A DNA stretch of 64,000 nucleotides, taken from Candidatus Fukatsuia endosymbiont of Tuberolachnus salignus (lineage in GTDB: Bacteria > Pseudomonadota > Gammaproteobacteria > Enterobacterales > Enterobacteriaceae). The DNA lies in contig NZ_OZ034983.1 of assembly GCF_964030845.1 (NCBI RefSeq), positions 620,001 to 684,000 of the forward strand, given 5' to 3'. The notes under the pieces are model-generated. The model was not told the origin of the DNA. It was given only the letters and a program-made list of their open reading frames with translations, and ran no database searches. The stretch's first letter is position 1. Each line of letters opens with the position of its first letter. Below, piece after piece: positions 17,575-27,330 of this stretch. Both the position numbers and the translations under genes were made by a program.

Positions 17575-19497
17575 CTATTTCTTCCTCAGTTTGGTAGACT
17601 GGCGTTTCTTCTCTTTCTTAATAGCCGTTACTGGGATGTCAGGTAATCCATTAAATACCGGAGATGAACTCTTTTGTTGTGCTTGATAGATTAAACTTTG
17701 TAATGTGGCTATTAAAGGTTGCATAAAATTTTGATAGCAACAACTTTTTTCGCTTATCTGTGTTAGTGTTGCTTCCCAGCGTGCTGTCATATCAGCACCG
17801 GTCGCGATAGCAGGCAATGCATGAACTAACGCCCTACCAGTAAGGCTGGAATGAATGTAACGGCCTTTTTTAAATAAAAAAGTACGTTTGAAAAGTAACT
17901 CAATAATACCTGCCCGGGTTGCTTCAGTACCTAAACCGTCGGTAGCACGCAATACTTTTTTCAATTCTTTATCCTGTACAAAGCGTGCAATCCCAGTCAT
18001 AGCCGAAAGTAAACTTGCATCAGTAAAGGGGCGTGGAGGCTGTGTTTGCCGTTCGACTAATTCTCCTTTTTCACAGAGTAATTCATCCCCTTTTTTGACA
18101 ACCGGTAGTGGTGTGCCTTCGTCTTCTTCGTTGCGTTCTTTGTTACCGAGTAATGTTCGCCAACCTGCAGCAATAAGGAAACGTGCTTTTGCTATAAATT
18201 TACCTCCCGCGATCTCCAGTTCAATGACACATTTGCGAAATTGCGCATCTGGGCAAAATTGCATCAGATATTGCCTTGCTACCAGGCCATAAACTTTGCT
18301 TTCATCTGGAGTCAGATTAATTTTGCGGGCAAGTGAAGTTGGGATAATAGCATGATGTGCGTCCACTTTTTTATCATCCCAGCAACGGTTACGGCGCTCG
18401 TCATCGATCACTGATAGTGGCAGCAGAGTGGGTTGATGGTGCTTGATAGCATTGAATACCGCATGGCGTTCAGCAAAGTGCTCTTTGGGCAAATAGCGGC
18501 AATCCGAGCGAGGATAAGTAATTAATTTGTGGGTTTCATACAAACGCTGACAAATATCGAGCACTTGTTGCGCACTTAAAGTGAAACGCTTGGCAGCTTC
18601 TATCTGCAATGTCGATAAAGAAAAGGGCAGTGGTGCGGTTTCTAATTCTTTTTTATCACTGTATGAAGTAACCCATGCTGGCTGCCCGGTAATGCGATTA
18701 ATGACATGTTCCGCCAATGACTTATGTAATAACCGCCCTTCTTCATCCTGATAGCTTTCACAGGCATCACTAGGCTGCCAGAAGGCAACGAAACGTTCTT
18801 GTGCGAGAGTGATGATATGCGCTTTGACTTCAAAAAAGTCTTTTGCGACAAAATTTTCAATCTCTTCATCACGACGCACTACCAATCCTAATACTGGGGT
18901 TTGTACCCTTCCAACTGACAGTACACCATCATACCCAGCACTACGACCAAGAAGGGTATAGGCACGAGTCATATTAATGCCATATAACCAATCCGCTCGT
19001 GATCGTGCCAATGCGGATACACAGAGCGGGATAAACTCATGGTTATAACGTAATTGTTTTACCGCCCGTTCAACTGCCGATGGGTTGAGATCATTGATCA
19101 GGCAACGACGGACATTCTGCCGCATTGAAGGTGTCAATGCTAAATAATTGAGTACTTCGTCTACCAGCAATTGTCCTTCACGATCCGGATCACCGGTATG
19201 AACCACATCATCAGCTTGCTGTAATAACTTTTTAATCACATTGAGCTGTTTACTTACCTCTGGTCGCGGCCGCAGTTGCCATTTTTCAGGAATAATAGGT
19301 AAATCAGACAATAACCAGCGGACATAACGACTATGATAGGCATCCGGTGGTGCTTGCTCTAATAAATGCCCGATACACCAAGTCACCATATGATGATCAC
19401 CACAGGCGATAAAACCGTCACCACGTTTATGCGGTTTGGGTAATATATCAGCAATAGCACGCGCTAAACTGGGTTTTTCGGCAATAAAAAGCTGCAT
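17575..19497 (-). CDS. topB: DNA topoisomerase III
   Basis: Type IA topoisomerase that decatenates replication intermediates. Start at ATG 19497 (MQLFIAEKPSLARAIADILPKP) gives 640 residues (E. coli 653) with TAGGGTGG upstream; the open frame begins eight codons earlier. The Toprim motifs (EKPS; GDPDREGQLL), the decatenation-loop region and the active-site Tyr in ITYPRSDCRYL are present. The C-terminal tail is shortened and basic (KKEKKRQSTKLRKK). selD and ydjA, which separate topB from sppA in E. coli, are missing. Confidence 0.96.
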   Translation of the reverse strand: MQLFIAEKPSLARAIADILPKPHKRGDGFIACGDHHMVTWCIGHLLEQAPPDAYHSRYVRWLLSDLPIIPEKWQLRPRPEVSKQLNVIKKLLQQADDVVHTGDPDREGQLLVDEVLNYLALTPSMRQNVRRCLINDLNPSAVERAVKQLRYNHEFIPLCVSALARSRADWLYGINMTRAYTLLGRSAGYDGVLSVGRVQTPVLGLVVRRDEEIENFVAKDFFEVKAHIITLAQERFVAFWQPSDACESYQDEEGRLLHKSLAEHVINRITGQPAWVTSYSDKKELETAPLPFSLSTLQIEAAKRFTLSAQQVLDICQRLYETHKLITYPRSDCRYLPKEHFAERHAVFNAIKHHQPTLLPLSVIDDERRNRCWDDKKVDAHHAIIPTSLARKINLTPDESKVYGLVARQYLMQFCPDAQFRKCVIELEIAGGKFIAKARFLIAAGWRTLLGNKERNEEDEGTPLPVVKKGDELLCEKGELVERQTQPPRPFTDASLLSAMTGIARFVQDKELKKVLRATDGLGTEATRAGIIELLFKRTFLFKKGRYIHSSLTGRALVHALPAIATGADMTARWEATLTQISEKSCCYQNFMQPLIATLQSLIYQAQQKSSSPVFNGLPDIPVTAIKKEKKRQSTKLRKK

Positions 19498-19713
19498 TAT
19501 CCACCCTAAGAGATTGCACAAAATTTAAAAATGAGTAGTGGATCCTGATCAATTCTTCTGATAGCAATTTTCATTTTAAGCTAAAAATAACATATATTGC
19601 CGGTTTGGTGTCAATAATTGCTAATTAACAGAGTTGGCAAGATAATTAAGGCTGACATTTATTTTAGGGATGATTAGGATGTGACTACCTGTTAAATTTG
19701 TATTGGAGACTAC

Positions 19714-21543
19714 ATGCGCATTTTGTGGCGATTTATTGCCGGTACTGTCCGGCGTACGTGGCGTTTGCTCAATTTTGTCAGAGAATTTTTCCTTAATTTA
19801 TTTTTTATTCTGTTGATTTTAATTGGTATTGGCCTTTATTTTCAGTTTCAAAATAAACCCGCGGATCCTGCCAAGGGCGCGTTATTAGTTGATTTAAGTG
19901 GTGTTGTTGTCGACAAACCGATCGTGAATGATAAATTACGAGAATGGGGTCGTGAGCTGCTGGGATCTTCCAGTACCCGTTTACAGGAAAACTCTTTGTT
20001 TGAGGTAGTAGAAAACATCCGCCAAGCTAAGGCTGATGACAATATTACCGGTATCGTGCTGTCGTTAAATAACTTTGTCGGTGCAGACCAACCGTCATTA
20101 CAATACATGGGTAATGCGTTACGCGAGTTTCGTGACAGCGGTAAACCGATTTACGCCATTGGTGATAGTTACAATCAGATTCAGTATTATCTGGCCAGTT
20201 TTGCCAACAAAATTTATCTATCGCCACAGGGCTCGGTTGAACTTCAAGGTTTTTCCAGTAATACCCTCTACTATAAATCGTTGTTAGATAAGCTAAAAAT
20301 TACGACCCATGTCTTCCGTGTGGGTAGTTATAAGTCTGCGGTTGAGCCAATGATCCGTGATGACATGTCTCCGGAAGCACGAGAGGCGAACAGTCGTTGG
20401 ATAGAAGGGTTATGGCAAAATTACCTGATAGAGGTAGCTTCTAATCGAAATCTCAGTAAAGAGCAGCTGTTCCCAAATGCGGCTACCGATATTGTGAGCC
20501 GATTGCAGGCCGTTGGTGGCAATTTAGCTCAGTATGCATTGGATCATAAACTTGTCGATCGATTGGCTTCTCGTTCCGCTATAGAAGCCGAATTGACTGA
20601 CATTTTTGGTTGGGATAAACAAAATAACGATTTTAACTTTATCAGCATCTACAACTATCAAACAAAAGAAAAACCACAGCAAGATAGCCAAATAGCGGTC
20701 ATTCTGATCAATGGTGCTATTGTCGATGGCTTGCAGACGCCAGGTAGCGTCGGTGGAGATACTGCCGCCGCACAAATCCGCCAGGCACGCCTAGATCCTA
20801 AAATTGAAGCCGTTATCTTGCGAGTAAATAGCCCGGGTGGCAGTGTTAACGCCTCTGAAGTGATACGTTCAGAATTAGTGGCGCTCCGTGCCGCAGGTAA
20901 ACCACTGGTAGTTTCTATGGGCGGAATGGCCGCATCAGGGGGCTATTGGATTTCTACTCCTGCTAATTATATTATCGCTAATCCAAGTACTCTCACTGGT
21001 TCTATCGGTATTTTCGGTGTGATCAATACCGTTGATAAATCACTCGAGAGTATTGGTGTACATACCGATGGAGTAACAACTTCACCGCTGGCGGATGTTG
21101 CCACGACCAAGGCACTTCCCTCTGAGTTTAGCCAGATGATGCAAATCAATATCGAGCATGGCTACCAAACTTTTATTAATTTGGTTGCTACTGCCCGTCA
21201 CAAAACACCTGAGCAAGTCGATCAGATTGCTCAGGGGCGTGTATGGATGGGATCAGATGCTAAAAATAACGATCTGGTCGATCAATTGGGCAATTTTGAT
21301 GATGCGGTGAAAAAAGCGGCTGAGTTGGCGAAGCTTGATAACTATGAATTGCAATGGTTTGTTGATCAGCCTAGCCTGAGTGATATGATTTTGAGCCAAA
21401 TTGGCGTTTCAGTACAGGCAATGCTACCTGCTCCGTTGTCTGCTGTGGCGACCGTGGTGAAGGACCAAACGGATTCGTTCAATCAATTTAATGATCCGCA
21501 AAACCGTTATGCATTGTGTTTAACTTGCGGCGATATTCGCTGA
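19714..21543 (+). CDS. sppA: Signal peptide peptidase A (protease IV)
   Basis: Membrane-anchored tetrameric serine protease that degrades cleaved signal peptides. 609 residues (E. coli 618). One N-terminal transmembrane anchor (about 25-45), then two S49 domains. The Ser/Lys dyad is visible: Lys207 in VGSYKSAVEP and Ser408 in GGMAASGGYWIS. GGAGAC lies upstream of the ATG. A hairpin terminator follows at 21566-21588. Confidence 0.96.
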   Translation: MRILWRFIAGTVRRTWRLLNFVREFFLNLFFILLILIGIGLYFQFQNKPADPAKGALLVDLSGVVVDKPIVNDKLREWGRELLGSSSTRLQENSLFEVVENIRQAKADDNITGIVLSLNNFVGADQPSLQYMGNALREFRDSGKPIYAIGDSYNQIQYYLASFANKIYLSPQGSVELQGFSSNTLYYKSLLDKLKITTHVFRVGSYKSAVEPMIRDDMSPEAREANSRWIEGLWQNYLIEVASNRNLSKEQLFPNAATDIVSRLQAVGGNLAQYALDHKLVDRLASRSAIEAELTDIFGWDKQNNDFNFISIYNYQTKEKPQQDSQIAVILINGAIVDGLQTPGSVGGDTAAAQIRQARLDPKIEAVILRVNSPGGSVNASEVIRSELVALRAAGKPLVVSMGGMAASGGYWISTPANYIIANPSTLTGSIGIFGVINTVDKSLESIGVHTDGVTTSPLADVATTKALPSEFSQMMQINIEHGYQTFINLVATARHKTPEQVDQIAQGRVWMGSDAKNNDLVDQLGNFDDAVKKAAELAKLDNYELQWFVDQPSLSDMILSQIGVSVQAMLPAPLSAVATVVKDQTDSFNQFNDPQNRYALCLTCGDIR

Positions 21544-21565
21544 TAAGCCCTTGATTTCTTGTATC

Positions 21566-21588
21566 TAGCCCGGCAGTAGTCGGGCTTT
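21566..21588 (+). terminator. Terminator after sppA
   Basis: Stem AGCCCG/CGGGCT with an eight-base loop, followed by TTTAG. The T-run is short; it may also serve the convergent yeaC. Confidence 0.6.
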
Positions 21589-21592
21589 AGAT

Positions 21593-21865
21593 CTATTGTG
21601 GTTTCAATTTAATCAGCATTGGATGAGTAAACTGCTGTTGTAATTTCTGTTTGCTTTTTATCACCATCTGACCGTCAGTACCGATACTCATATGTTGAGC
21701 TTCATGGTTGTAGCGTGCTTGCCACAGCATAATCATTTGCAAACTGTTCTCTTTCTGTGTTGATGTCAGCACATTCCCATCTGACCATTTGCCCAACTCC
21801 ACCGCCTGTAGTAGACGTTGGTAAATTTCAGGGGTGATACTGGCAATTAAATCATCAAGTTCCAT
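21593..21865 (-). CDS. yeaC: DUF1315 family protein YeaC
   Basis: A 90-residue cytoplasmic protein, the same length as E. coli YeaC. Shared features include ITPEIYQRLLQAVELGKW, LQMIMLWQARYNHEAQHMSI and the GQMVIKSK block. Function unknown. In E. coli it is followed by msrB and lies beside gapA; msrB is absent here but the link to gapA remains. Confidence 0.88.
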   Translation of the reverse strand: MELDDLIASITPEIYQRLLQAVELGKWSDGNVLTSTQKENSLQMIMLWQARYNHEAQHMSIGTDGQMVIKSKQKLQQQFTHPMLIKLKPQ

Positions 21866-21913
21866 CAGACATCCTTAGTAAAACATATATCAAGCTAAAT
21901 CGATTCTTTCTCT

Positions 21914-22082
21914 AGAACCTATTCGAAATCTCTTATACTCGCCGTGTTTTGGTCAAGTAATTCGTCAAAAATAGGCTCAAAATACTCATTTACCTCCTTT
22001 TTGTTGTATAAAGAGTAACTGCGTTTTTTCGCCCGTTTTTTCCTTGTCTGAGTGTCGCTTAAGAAGATTTAGAATAGGTTCT
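21914..22082. repeat. Family A MITE-like element, complete copy
   Basis: 169 bases with near-perfect 18-base terminal inverted repeats: AGAACCTATTCGAAATCT at the left and the reverse complement AGATTTAGAATAGGTTCT at the right. TA flanks the GAACC/GGTTC core on both sides, consistent with a short target duplication. It has no coding frame, so it would need a transposase in trans. It lies upstream of gapA. Confidence 0.8.
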
Positions 22083-22260
22083 AAGTGAACACCGGAATAC
22101 AGGGCGTCATGATAACGAAAAATTCGTCATAATTCATAACTCCCTGTGTCTGATTTTAATTTATAACGCGTATTGACACGATTCCACTTGACGCTTGCTG
22201 AGGTTTTTGTAATTTTACTCGCCACTTTTGTATTCATTAAGACATAGCGGATGGAATATT

Positions 22261-23268
22261 ATGACTATCAAAGTAGGTATCAATGGGTTTGGTCGTATCG
22301 GTCGCATTGTTTTCCGTGCTGCTCAACAACGTTCTAACATCGAAATCGTCGCGATTAACGATTTGTTGGATGCCGATTACATGGCCTATATGCTGAAATA
22401 CGATTCTACACATGGTCGTTTTGACGGTACTGTAGAAGTAAAAAACGGTGATTTGGTGGTTAATGGTAAAACTATCCGTGTTACCGCTGAAAAAGACCCT
22501 GCTAACCTGAAATGGAACGAAGTTAATGTTAGTGTTGTAGCAGAAGCGACAGGGCTGTTTCTTACCGATGAAACCGCCCGTAAGCATATCGCGGCGGGAG
22601 CCAAAAAAGTGGTGCTCACTGGCCCCTCTAAAGACGATACACCGATGTTTGTCATGGGGGTTAATCATAAAACTTACGCTGGGCAGGAGATTGTTTCCAA
22701 TGCTTCTTGCACCACCAATTGCCTGGCTCCGTTAGCAAAAATCATCAATGATAAATTTGGCATCGTTGAAGCGTTAATGACGACGGTACATGCAACCACT
22801 GCGACACAAAAAACAGTGGACGGCCCCTCTCACAAAGATTGGCGTGGCGGACGCGGTGCATCACAGAATATTATTCCTTCTTCCACCGGTGCCGCTAAGG
22901 CAGTAGGCAAGGTGATCCCTGAACTGGAAGGAAAATTGACAGGGATGGCTTTCCGCGTGCCAACAGCGAACGTTTCCGTTGTTGATCTCACAGCACGCTT
23001 AGCGAAATCTGCGACTTACAGAGAAATCTGTGCAGCGATTAAAGCGGCCGCTGAAGATGAAGATAAAGATGGACTAAAAGGAATCTTGGGCTATACAGAC
23101 GATGAAGTTGTCTCCAGTGATTTCAATGGAGAACAGCTGACTTCAGTGTTTGATGCCAAAGCCGGTATTGCACTGAACGATAATTTTGTAAAACTGATTG
23201 CCTGGTACGATAATGAAACCGGTTACTCGAATAAAGTGCTAGACCTCATTACCTATATCAGCAAATAA
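22261..23268 (+). CDS. gapA: Glyceraldehyde-3-phosphate dehydrogenase A
   Basis: NAD-dependent glycolytic GAPDH. ATG 22261 (MTIKVGINGFGRIGR) gives 335 residues (E. coli 331); an upstream in-frame start at 22228 has no homology. The catalytic Cys150 is in SNASCTTNCLAPLAK, His near 177 in TTVHATTATQ, and the C-terminal WYDNETGYSNKV is intact. A strong terminator follows. The family A element lies within its upstream region and could affect transcription. Confidence 0.97.
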   Translation: MTIKVGINGFGRIGRIVFRAAQQRSNIEIVAINDLLDADYMAYMLKYDSTHGRFDGTVEVKNGDLVVNGKTIRVTAEKDPANLKWNEVNVSVVAEATGLFLTDETARKHIAAGAKKVVLTGPSKDDTPMFVMGVNHKTYAGQEIVSNASCTTNCLAPLAKIINDKFGIVEALMTTVHATTATQKTVDGPSHKDWRGGRGASQNIIPSSTGAAKAVGKVIPELEGKLTGMAFRVPTANVSVVDLTARLAKSATYREICAAIKAAAEDEDKDGLKGILGYTDDEVVSSDFNGEQLTSVFDAKAGIALNDNFVKLIAWYDNETGYSNKVLDLITYISK

Positions 23269-23294
23269 TGAATCTTTATTCCGATCTGACTTGA

Positions 23295-23317
23295 AAACCA
23301 CCTACGGGTGGTTTTTT
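23295..23317. terminator. Bidirectional terminator gapA/dadX
   Basis: AAACCACC - loop TACG - GGTGGTTT followed by TTT, with A-rich sequence on the left, between the convergent gapA and dadX. Confidence 0.9.
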
Positions 23318-23319
23318 CA

Positions 23320-24396
23320 TCAATCAAGATGTGATACGACAGGGACTCTTGCTGCTAACGCACACATGAGTTCATAGCCGATGGTGTTTGCCGCTGCCGC
23401 AACCTCATCAATCGATAGATTTTCTCCCCATAACTCTACCTTGCTATTAATCCCTGCTTGAGGGCAAGGCGTTAAGTCTACGGCTAACATATCCATGGAT
23501 ACCGCCCCTATAGTATGGGTTAAAATACCATCGACGATGATAGGTGTGCCCTGGGGCGCATGGCGAGGATAACCATCGGCATAACCGCAAGCCACGATAC
23601 CAATACGCATGGCAGTTTTGGTATGGTAACAGTTACCATAACCAACACCGGCACCGGCTTCCAGGGTCTGCACAGCCAATAACTTTGAATGTAAGCTCAT
23701 TACAGGGCGTAATCCTGTATCCTTAAGAGTGGTAACATGACCGTTGGGTGAGGCACCGTAGAGAATAATCCCTGGGCGTACCCAATCATAATGTGTCGAT
23801 GGATGCCATAAAATAGCAGCAGAATTCGCTAAACTACGTTCAACAAGAATACCCTTACAACTTTCCTCGATAAAGGTGTACTGATCTTGTATACCCACGG
23901 TGTTATCAGCATTAGCAAAGTGGCTCATCAGCGTTATCTTGCTAATATTATTGCTCGCTTTCGCTTCTTGCCAAATTTTATACATAGCTTCGCCGGAAAA
24001 GCCTAAGCGATTCATCCCACTGTTTAATTTCAAATAAATATCCAATGGTGTTTCCAACTTTGCCTTTTTTAGCGTGGCTAATTGCCAAGCGTTATGCACT
24101 GTTGTGGTCAGACGATACCGATCCAACAACGGCAAATCCGATGCTTCAAAAAATCCCTCCAGCAATAAAATCGGCTTTTGCCAGCCTTGTTCACGCAGAA
24201 AAATAGCGTCATTCAGATCTAACAGGGCAAAACCATCAGTCGTGGCCAAACTTTGCCAAACACGAGCTAGACCATGTCCATAAGCATTGGCTTTTATTAC
24301 TGACCATATTTTAGCCTTTGGCGCATAATGTCGTACCACCTTCAGATTGTTACTCAGAGCAGAAAGGTTCAAAATGGCAGATATTGGACGTGGCAC
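23320..24396 (-). CDS. dadX: Alanine racemase (DadX type)
   Basis: Pyridoxal-phosphate enzyme that interconverts L- and D-alanine, supplying D-Ala for peptidoglycan. 358 residues. The PLP Lys35 is in WSVIKANAYGHGL; the catalytic Tyr region reads AGVGYGNCYHTK; GTVSMDMLAVDLTPCPQAGI-like and YELMCALAARVPVV blocks resemble DadX more than Alr. In E. coli dadAX lies near fadR; here dadA and ycgB are lost and dadX sits next to fadR. It may be the only racemase, in which case it is probably essential. Confidence 0.93.
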   Translation of the reverse strand: MPRPISAILNLSALSNNLKVVRHYAPKAKIWSVIKANAYGHGLARVWQSLATTDGFALLDLNDAIFLREQGWQKPILLLEGFFEASDLPLLDRYRLTTTVHNAWQLATLKKAKLETPLDIYLKLNSGMNRLGFSGEAMYKIWQEAKASNNISKITLMSHFANADNTVGIQDQYTFIEESCKGILVERSLANSAAILWHPSTHYDWVRPGIILYGASPNGHVTTLKDTGLRPVMSLHSKLLAVQTLEAGAGVGYGNCYHTKTAMRIGIVACGYADGYPRHAPQGTPIIVDGILTHTIGAVSMDMLAVDLTPCPQAGINSKVELWGENLSIDEVAAAANTIGYELMCALAARVPVVSHLD

Positions 24397-24424
24397 GATA
24401 CTTCCTTAAATAAGAGATGATGTT

Positions 24425-24440
24425 AGAACCTGTTTAGATC
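24425..24440. repeat. Family A terminal repeat fragment
   Basis: AGAACCTGTTTAGATC, a solo left end in the gap between fadR and dadX. Confidence 0.45.
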
Positions 24441-24474
24441 GTCATGAGCGAAAAAGCACAACAGACTTTTTTTT

Positions 24475-25164
24475 TTACTGACATTGCATATCCTGCCAAA
24501 TAGCTCTGCTGTTTTTATTGTAAATTCGTAGACAATCTATGATTTGTTCGTGATTTTTTTCTTTACATAAAGCTGCTAATCGACAGTAAAAACTCGTAGC
24601 CAGTTTACGTGCTTCAGGATTCGAAAAATAATAACGCCCCATCTTGCTATAAAGCCCTTTCAATCCATTTAGAATTAAACCATAAATGGGGTTACCTGAA
24701 GCGAAGGCCAACGCCCGGAAAATATTACAGTCTAGTGTAGTAAACGCTTCTGCGTGATCTTCCACGTTTTCAGCCGTTGCCAAAATTTCTTGCGCTTTAT
24801 CTGGGTTTTTGCAAAATGCGGTACCTACGAAGAGAGAGGCGATGTTAGTGCGTACTGTCAGTAAGTGCTCGAGCAAGTGCGGTGTGCTATCGTTATCCAA
24901 CCTTGCTAACGTTTCCAGAATATTTAAACTCGATGTTTCCCAAAAATTATTGACTTTTGTCGGTTTACCATGACGGATGGTTAACCAACCATCACGCGCC
25001 AAACGCTGCAAAACCTCCCGTAGCGTGGTGCGAGTAACACCAATAAGCTCTGAAAGTTCCCGCTCCGCTGGCAGAAATGAATCCGGTGGAAAACGTTTTT
25101 TCCAAATACTTTCAATGAGATATTCTTCAGCGAAACCGGCAGGACTTTGCGCTTTTATGACCAT
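24475..25164 (-). CDS. fadR: Fatty-acid metabolism regulator FadR
   Basis: GntR-family acyl-CoA-responsive repressor of beta-oxidation and activator of fabA/fabB. 229 residues (E. coli 239). N-terminal winged helix: SPAGFAEEYLIESIWKKRFPP, LPAERELSELIGVTRTTLREVLQRLARDGW. The C-terminal acyl-CoA domain is recognisable but ends about ten residues early. nhaB, its usual divergent neighbour, is absent and dsbB follows instead. Confidence 0.93.
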   Translation of the reverse strand: MVIKAQSPAGFAEEYLIESIWKKRFPPDSFLPAERELSELIGVTRTTLREVLQRLARDGWLTIRHGKPTKVNNFWETSSLNILETLARLDNDSTPHLLEHLLTVRTNIASLFVGTAFCKNPDKAQEILATAENVEDHAEAFTTLDCNIFRALAFASGNPIYGLILNGLKGLYSKMGRYYFSNPEARKLATSFYCRLAALCKEKNHEQIIDCLRIYNKNSRAIWQDMQCQ

Positions 25165-25258
25165 CTGCTATAACATTCCATAACGATATTTATCGGCGAA
25201 TTGATGACACTCATCATACCAGATGAAAATACGGTTTCAAAAGAGGTCTGTTAATTAT

Positions 25259-25300
25259 TAGACTTCTTGTGAAACTGTAGTTCGTTATGTGAAGTCAAAG
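25259..25300. repeat. Family B left end
   Basis: TAGACTTCTTGTGAAA followed by CTGTAGTTCGTTATGTGAAG, the reverse complement of the right-end block found at 5053-5084. No partner end lies before dsbB. Confidence 0.55.
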
Positions 25301-25424
25301 CGCCTGGCATGCAGTAATCGTAATACAAGGATGATTATGAATATCTGATGTTACCCAGCCTGCAAATTATGGATGAATTCGTTTACACTAGGAAGAAATA
25401 GCTCATTGCATGGAATATAAAGAT

Positions 25425-25955
25425 ATGTTGCAATTTTTCAATCGTTGCTTTAAAGGGCGCAGTGCCTGGTTTTTAATCGGTCTGTCAGGGATAATTCTTG
25501 AACTCATCGCGCTTTATTTCCAACACATCATGTTGATGCAACCCTGTGTGATGTGTATTTATGAACGTTGTGTGTTACTGGGAATTATTGTTGCATCATT
25601 AATAGGTGCTCTCTTTCCTAATTCACCACTACGCTATGTCGCTATTTTTTTGTGGCTATACAGTGCTGGCAAAGGTATTCAATTAACCTGGCAACATATC
25701 ATGCAACAATTATTTCCATCCCCCTTTAGTCGCTGCGATTTTTTTGTTGATTTCCCCACATGGTTGCCACTAGACAAATGGTTGCCAAGTATATTTGTTG
25801 CCCAGGGTGATTGTTCACTGCAACAATGGCAATTTATGTCGTTTAGCATGCCGCAGTGGTTATTGGCGATTTTTTCTACTTATCTGTTGATCGGTATATT
25901 GGTTCTTATGAGTCAATGGATAAAACCGAAAAGACCTTATCTTTTTAAACGCTAA
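25425..25955 (+). CDS. dsbB: Disulfide bond formation protein B
   Basis: Inner-membrane quinone reductase that reoxidises DsbA. ATG 25425 gives 176 residues, as in E. coli; an in-frame ATG at 25410 adds five residues. Four transmembrane segments are visible. Both cysteine pairs are conserved: Cys41/Cys44 in QPCVMCIYERC and the second pair in SRCDFF (about 104) and GDCSLQQW (about 130). A terminator follows. Confidence 0.96.
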   Translation: MLQFFNRCFKGRSAWFLIGLSGIILELIALYFQHIMLMQPCVMCIYERCVLLGIIVASLIGALFPNSPLRYVAIFLWLYSAGKGIQLTWQHIMQQLFPSPFSRCDFFVDFPTWLPLDKWLPSIFVAQGDCSLQQWQFMSFSMPQWLLAIFSTYLLIGILVLMSQWIKPKRPYLFKR

Positions 25956-25978
25956 TTTTTATTGATCATCTTAACTGA

Positions 25979-26006
25979 AGTGGCACCGAAAAAGTGCCAT
26001 TTTTTA
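25979..26006 (+). terminator. Terminator after dsbB
   Basis: Stem TGGCAC/GTGCCA with loop CGAAAAA and a run of T. Confidence 0.85.
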
Positions 26007-26251
26007 TTCGTATCGTTAAATATATCTATCAATAAAAATACAATCACATTCTCATTAAAAAATATATCTATTTCATTAGATATAGATGATTTATGTGTCA
26101 TTAAGAGATTTACAGTGATAGTTTACTACCTGATCTGCATTTGGCGGTGTACCCCATCGATATATTAAGTGATACTGTTATAGTGACGCTTTAAAATTTT
26201 CAGGTAAAAGCAACATAGTTAAAAAATCTCATAAATCATGAAAGTTAATGA

Positions 26252-26698
26252 CTATCTGATTCTATCAAGTTTATTGATAATATGATCTTCCCAGTCAAAT
26301 ACTTCACTTTCATGTACGGCAATATTGCGTACCGAAATACGTTCACCATGCATTGCGGTTTTCGATCCTGTTAACAACGGGTGCCACAGAGGCAAATCAT
26401 GGCCTTCAGCGAGTGCACGGTAAGCACAGGTATGAGGAAGCCAGTTGAGTGTTGTCAAATTTTCACGCGTTAATTTAATGCAATTTTTTTCGTACTCAAA
26501 ACGACGAGAATAGTGACGGCACTGACAAGTTTTGAGATTAAGCTGATTACAGGCCACATTAGTAAAGTAAATTTCGTCAGTGTTGGCATCGATAAGTTTA
26601 TTTAAACAGCATTGACCGCATCCATCGCAAAGCGATTCCCACTCTTCGTCTGACATTTCAGCCAAAGTTTTTTGTTGCCAAAAAGGAAGTTGTGACAT
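26252..26698 (-). CDS. ycgN: UPF0260 cysteine-rich protein YcgN
   Basis: A 148-residue protein from ATG 26698 (MSQLPFWQQKTLAEMSDEEWESLCDGCGQCC); a TTG six codons upstream is less likely. Cys clusters CDGCGQCCLNK and CNQLNLKTCQCRHY mark the YkgJ-like putative Zn/Fe-binding family, and TGSKTAMHGERISVR is strongly conserved with E. coli YcgN. Function unknown. The preceding 250 bases downstream of dsbB hold only the terminator and AT-rich sequence. Confidence 0.88.
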   Translation of the reverse strand: MSQLPFWQQKTLAEMSDEEWESLCDGCGQCCLNKLIDANTDEIYFTNVACNQLNLKTCQCRHYSRRFEYEKNCIKLTRENLTTLNWLPHTCAYRALAEGHDLPLWHPLLTGSKTAMHGERISVRNIAVHESEVFDWEDHIINKLDRIR

Positions 26699-26789
26699 AT
26701 TCAGTATCCATTGCAATATGAGTTCAGGCTAAGTTAACAACTGCTGAAGTATCGATACACAAAAACTTGTTTGGAATCTATTGTGTTCG

Positions 26790-27119
26790 CTAATAATAGT
26801 ATCCACATACATCTTTCTCTTTACAGGAGTAATAATCCCGTTCTTTTTTCCCCCTTTGAGCTTCTTGTCGTTCCAGTCTTTCTTCCTGTATCTTTTCTTC
26901 CATTATTCTAGCAGCTTCTTTCTTAGCATCTTCTTCTGCTGCTGCTTTTTTCTGTAATTCCTCAAGATCGTCTAACTGTTTTCTTTTTTCCAAATATTCA
27001 GGTGAAGGTTGGCTGTGCTCAGGCACAGGAGGGTGATAAGTAAAATCAGGGCTAGCAAGGCAAAAGGTAAAAGGCGCTGCACCGCTAACTAGCAATAGAC
27101 CGAGAAATTTTCGTTTCAT
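26790..27119 (-). CDS. Small exported coiled-coil protein, unknown
   Basis: A 109-residue protein that I do not recognise. A signal peptide is likely (KRKFLGLLLVSGAAPFTFCLA, cleavage about residue 22). A Pro-rich segment (residues 25-42) is followed by a Glu/Lys/Ala-rich helix predicted as coiled coil (about 43-90) and a C-terminal tail with two Cys (SCKEKDVC) ending GYYY. The two Cys could form a disulfide in the periplasm, where DsbB acts. ATTAATCTCC upstream on the coding strand reads as GGAGATTAAT, a good ribosome site. It is convergently placed against ycgN and divergent from dnaX. Confidence 0.65.
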   Translation of the reverse strand: MKRKFLGLLLVSGAAPFTFCLASPDFTYHPPVPEHSQPSPEYLEKRKQLDDLEELQKKAAAEEDAKKEAARIMEEKIQEERLERQEAQRGKKERDYYSCKEKDVCGYYY

Positions 27120-27330
27120 TATTAATCTCCGTGCATAACCTCAGTATCAGTAAAGGCAGTATCATATATCACAATGCTAAAACCTTCTACGGAGTCATTG
27201 ATTCAGGGTTTTGCGTCCAGGTATTCAGAATTTTTTCTAAAAAACTGAAAATTTGTGGCTAATATAGAGGCCGTTAACCTTAAGGCTGTGTTAGCATGGT
27301 GAACCGGATTGTCTGACTTTTTTGGAATTA

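Noticed and set aside
25962..26168. 68-codon frame after dsbB
   Set aside because: Overlaps the dsbB terminator and AT-rich spacer; no homology.
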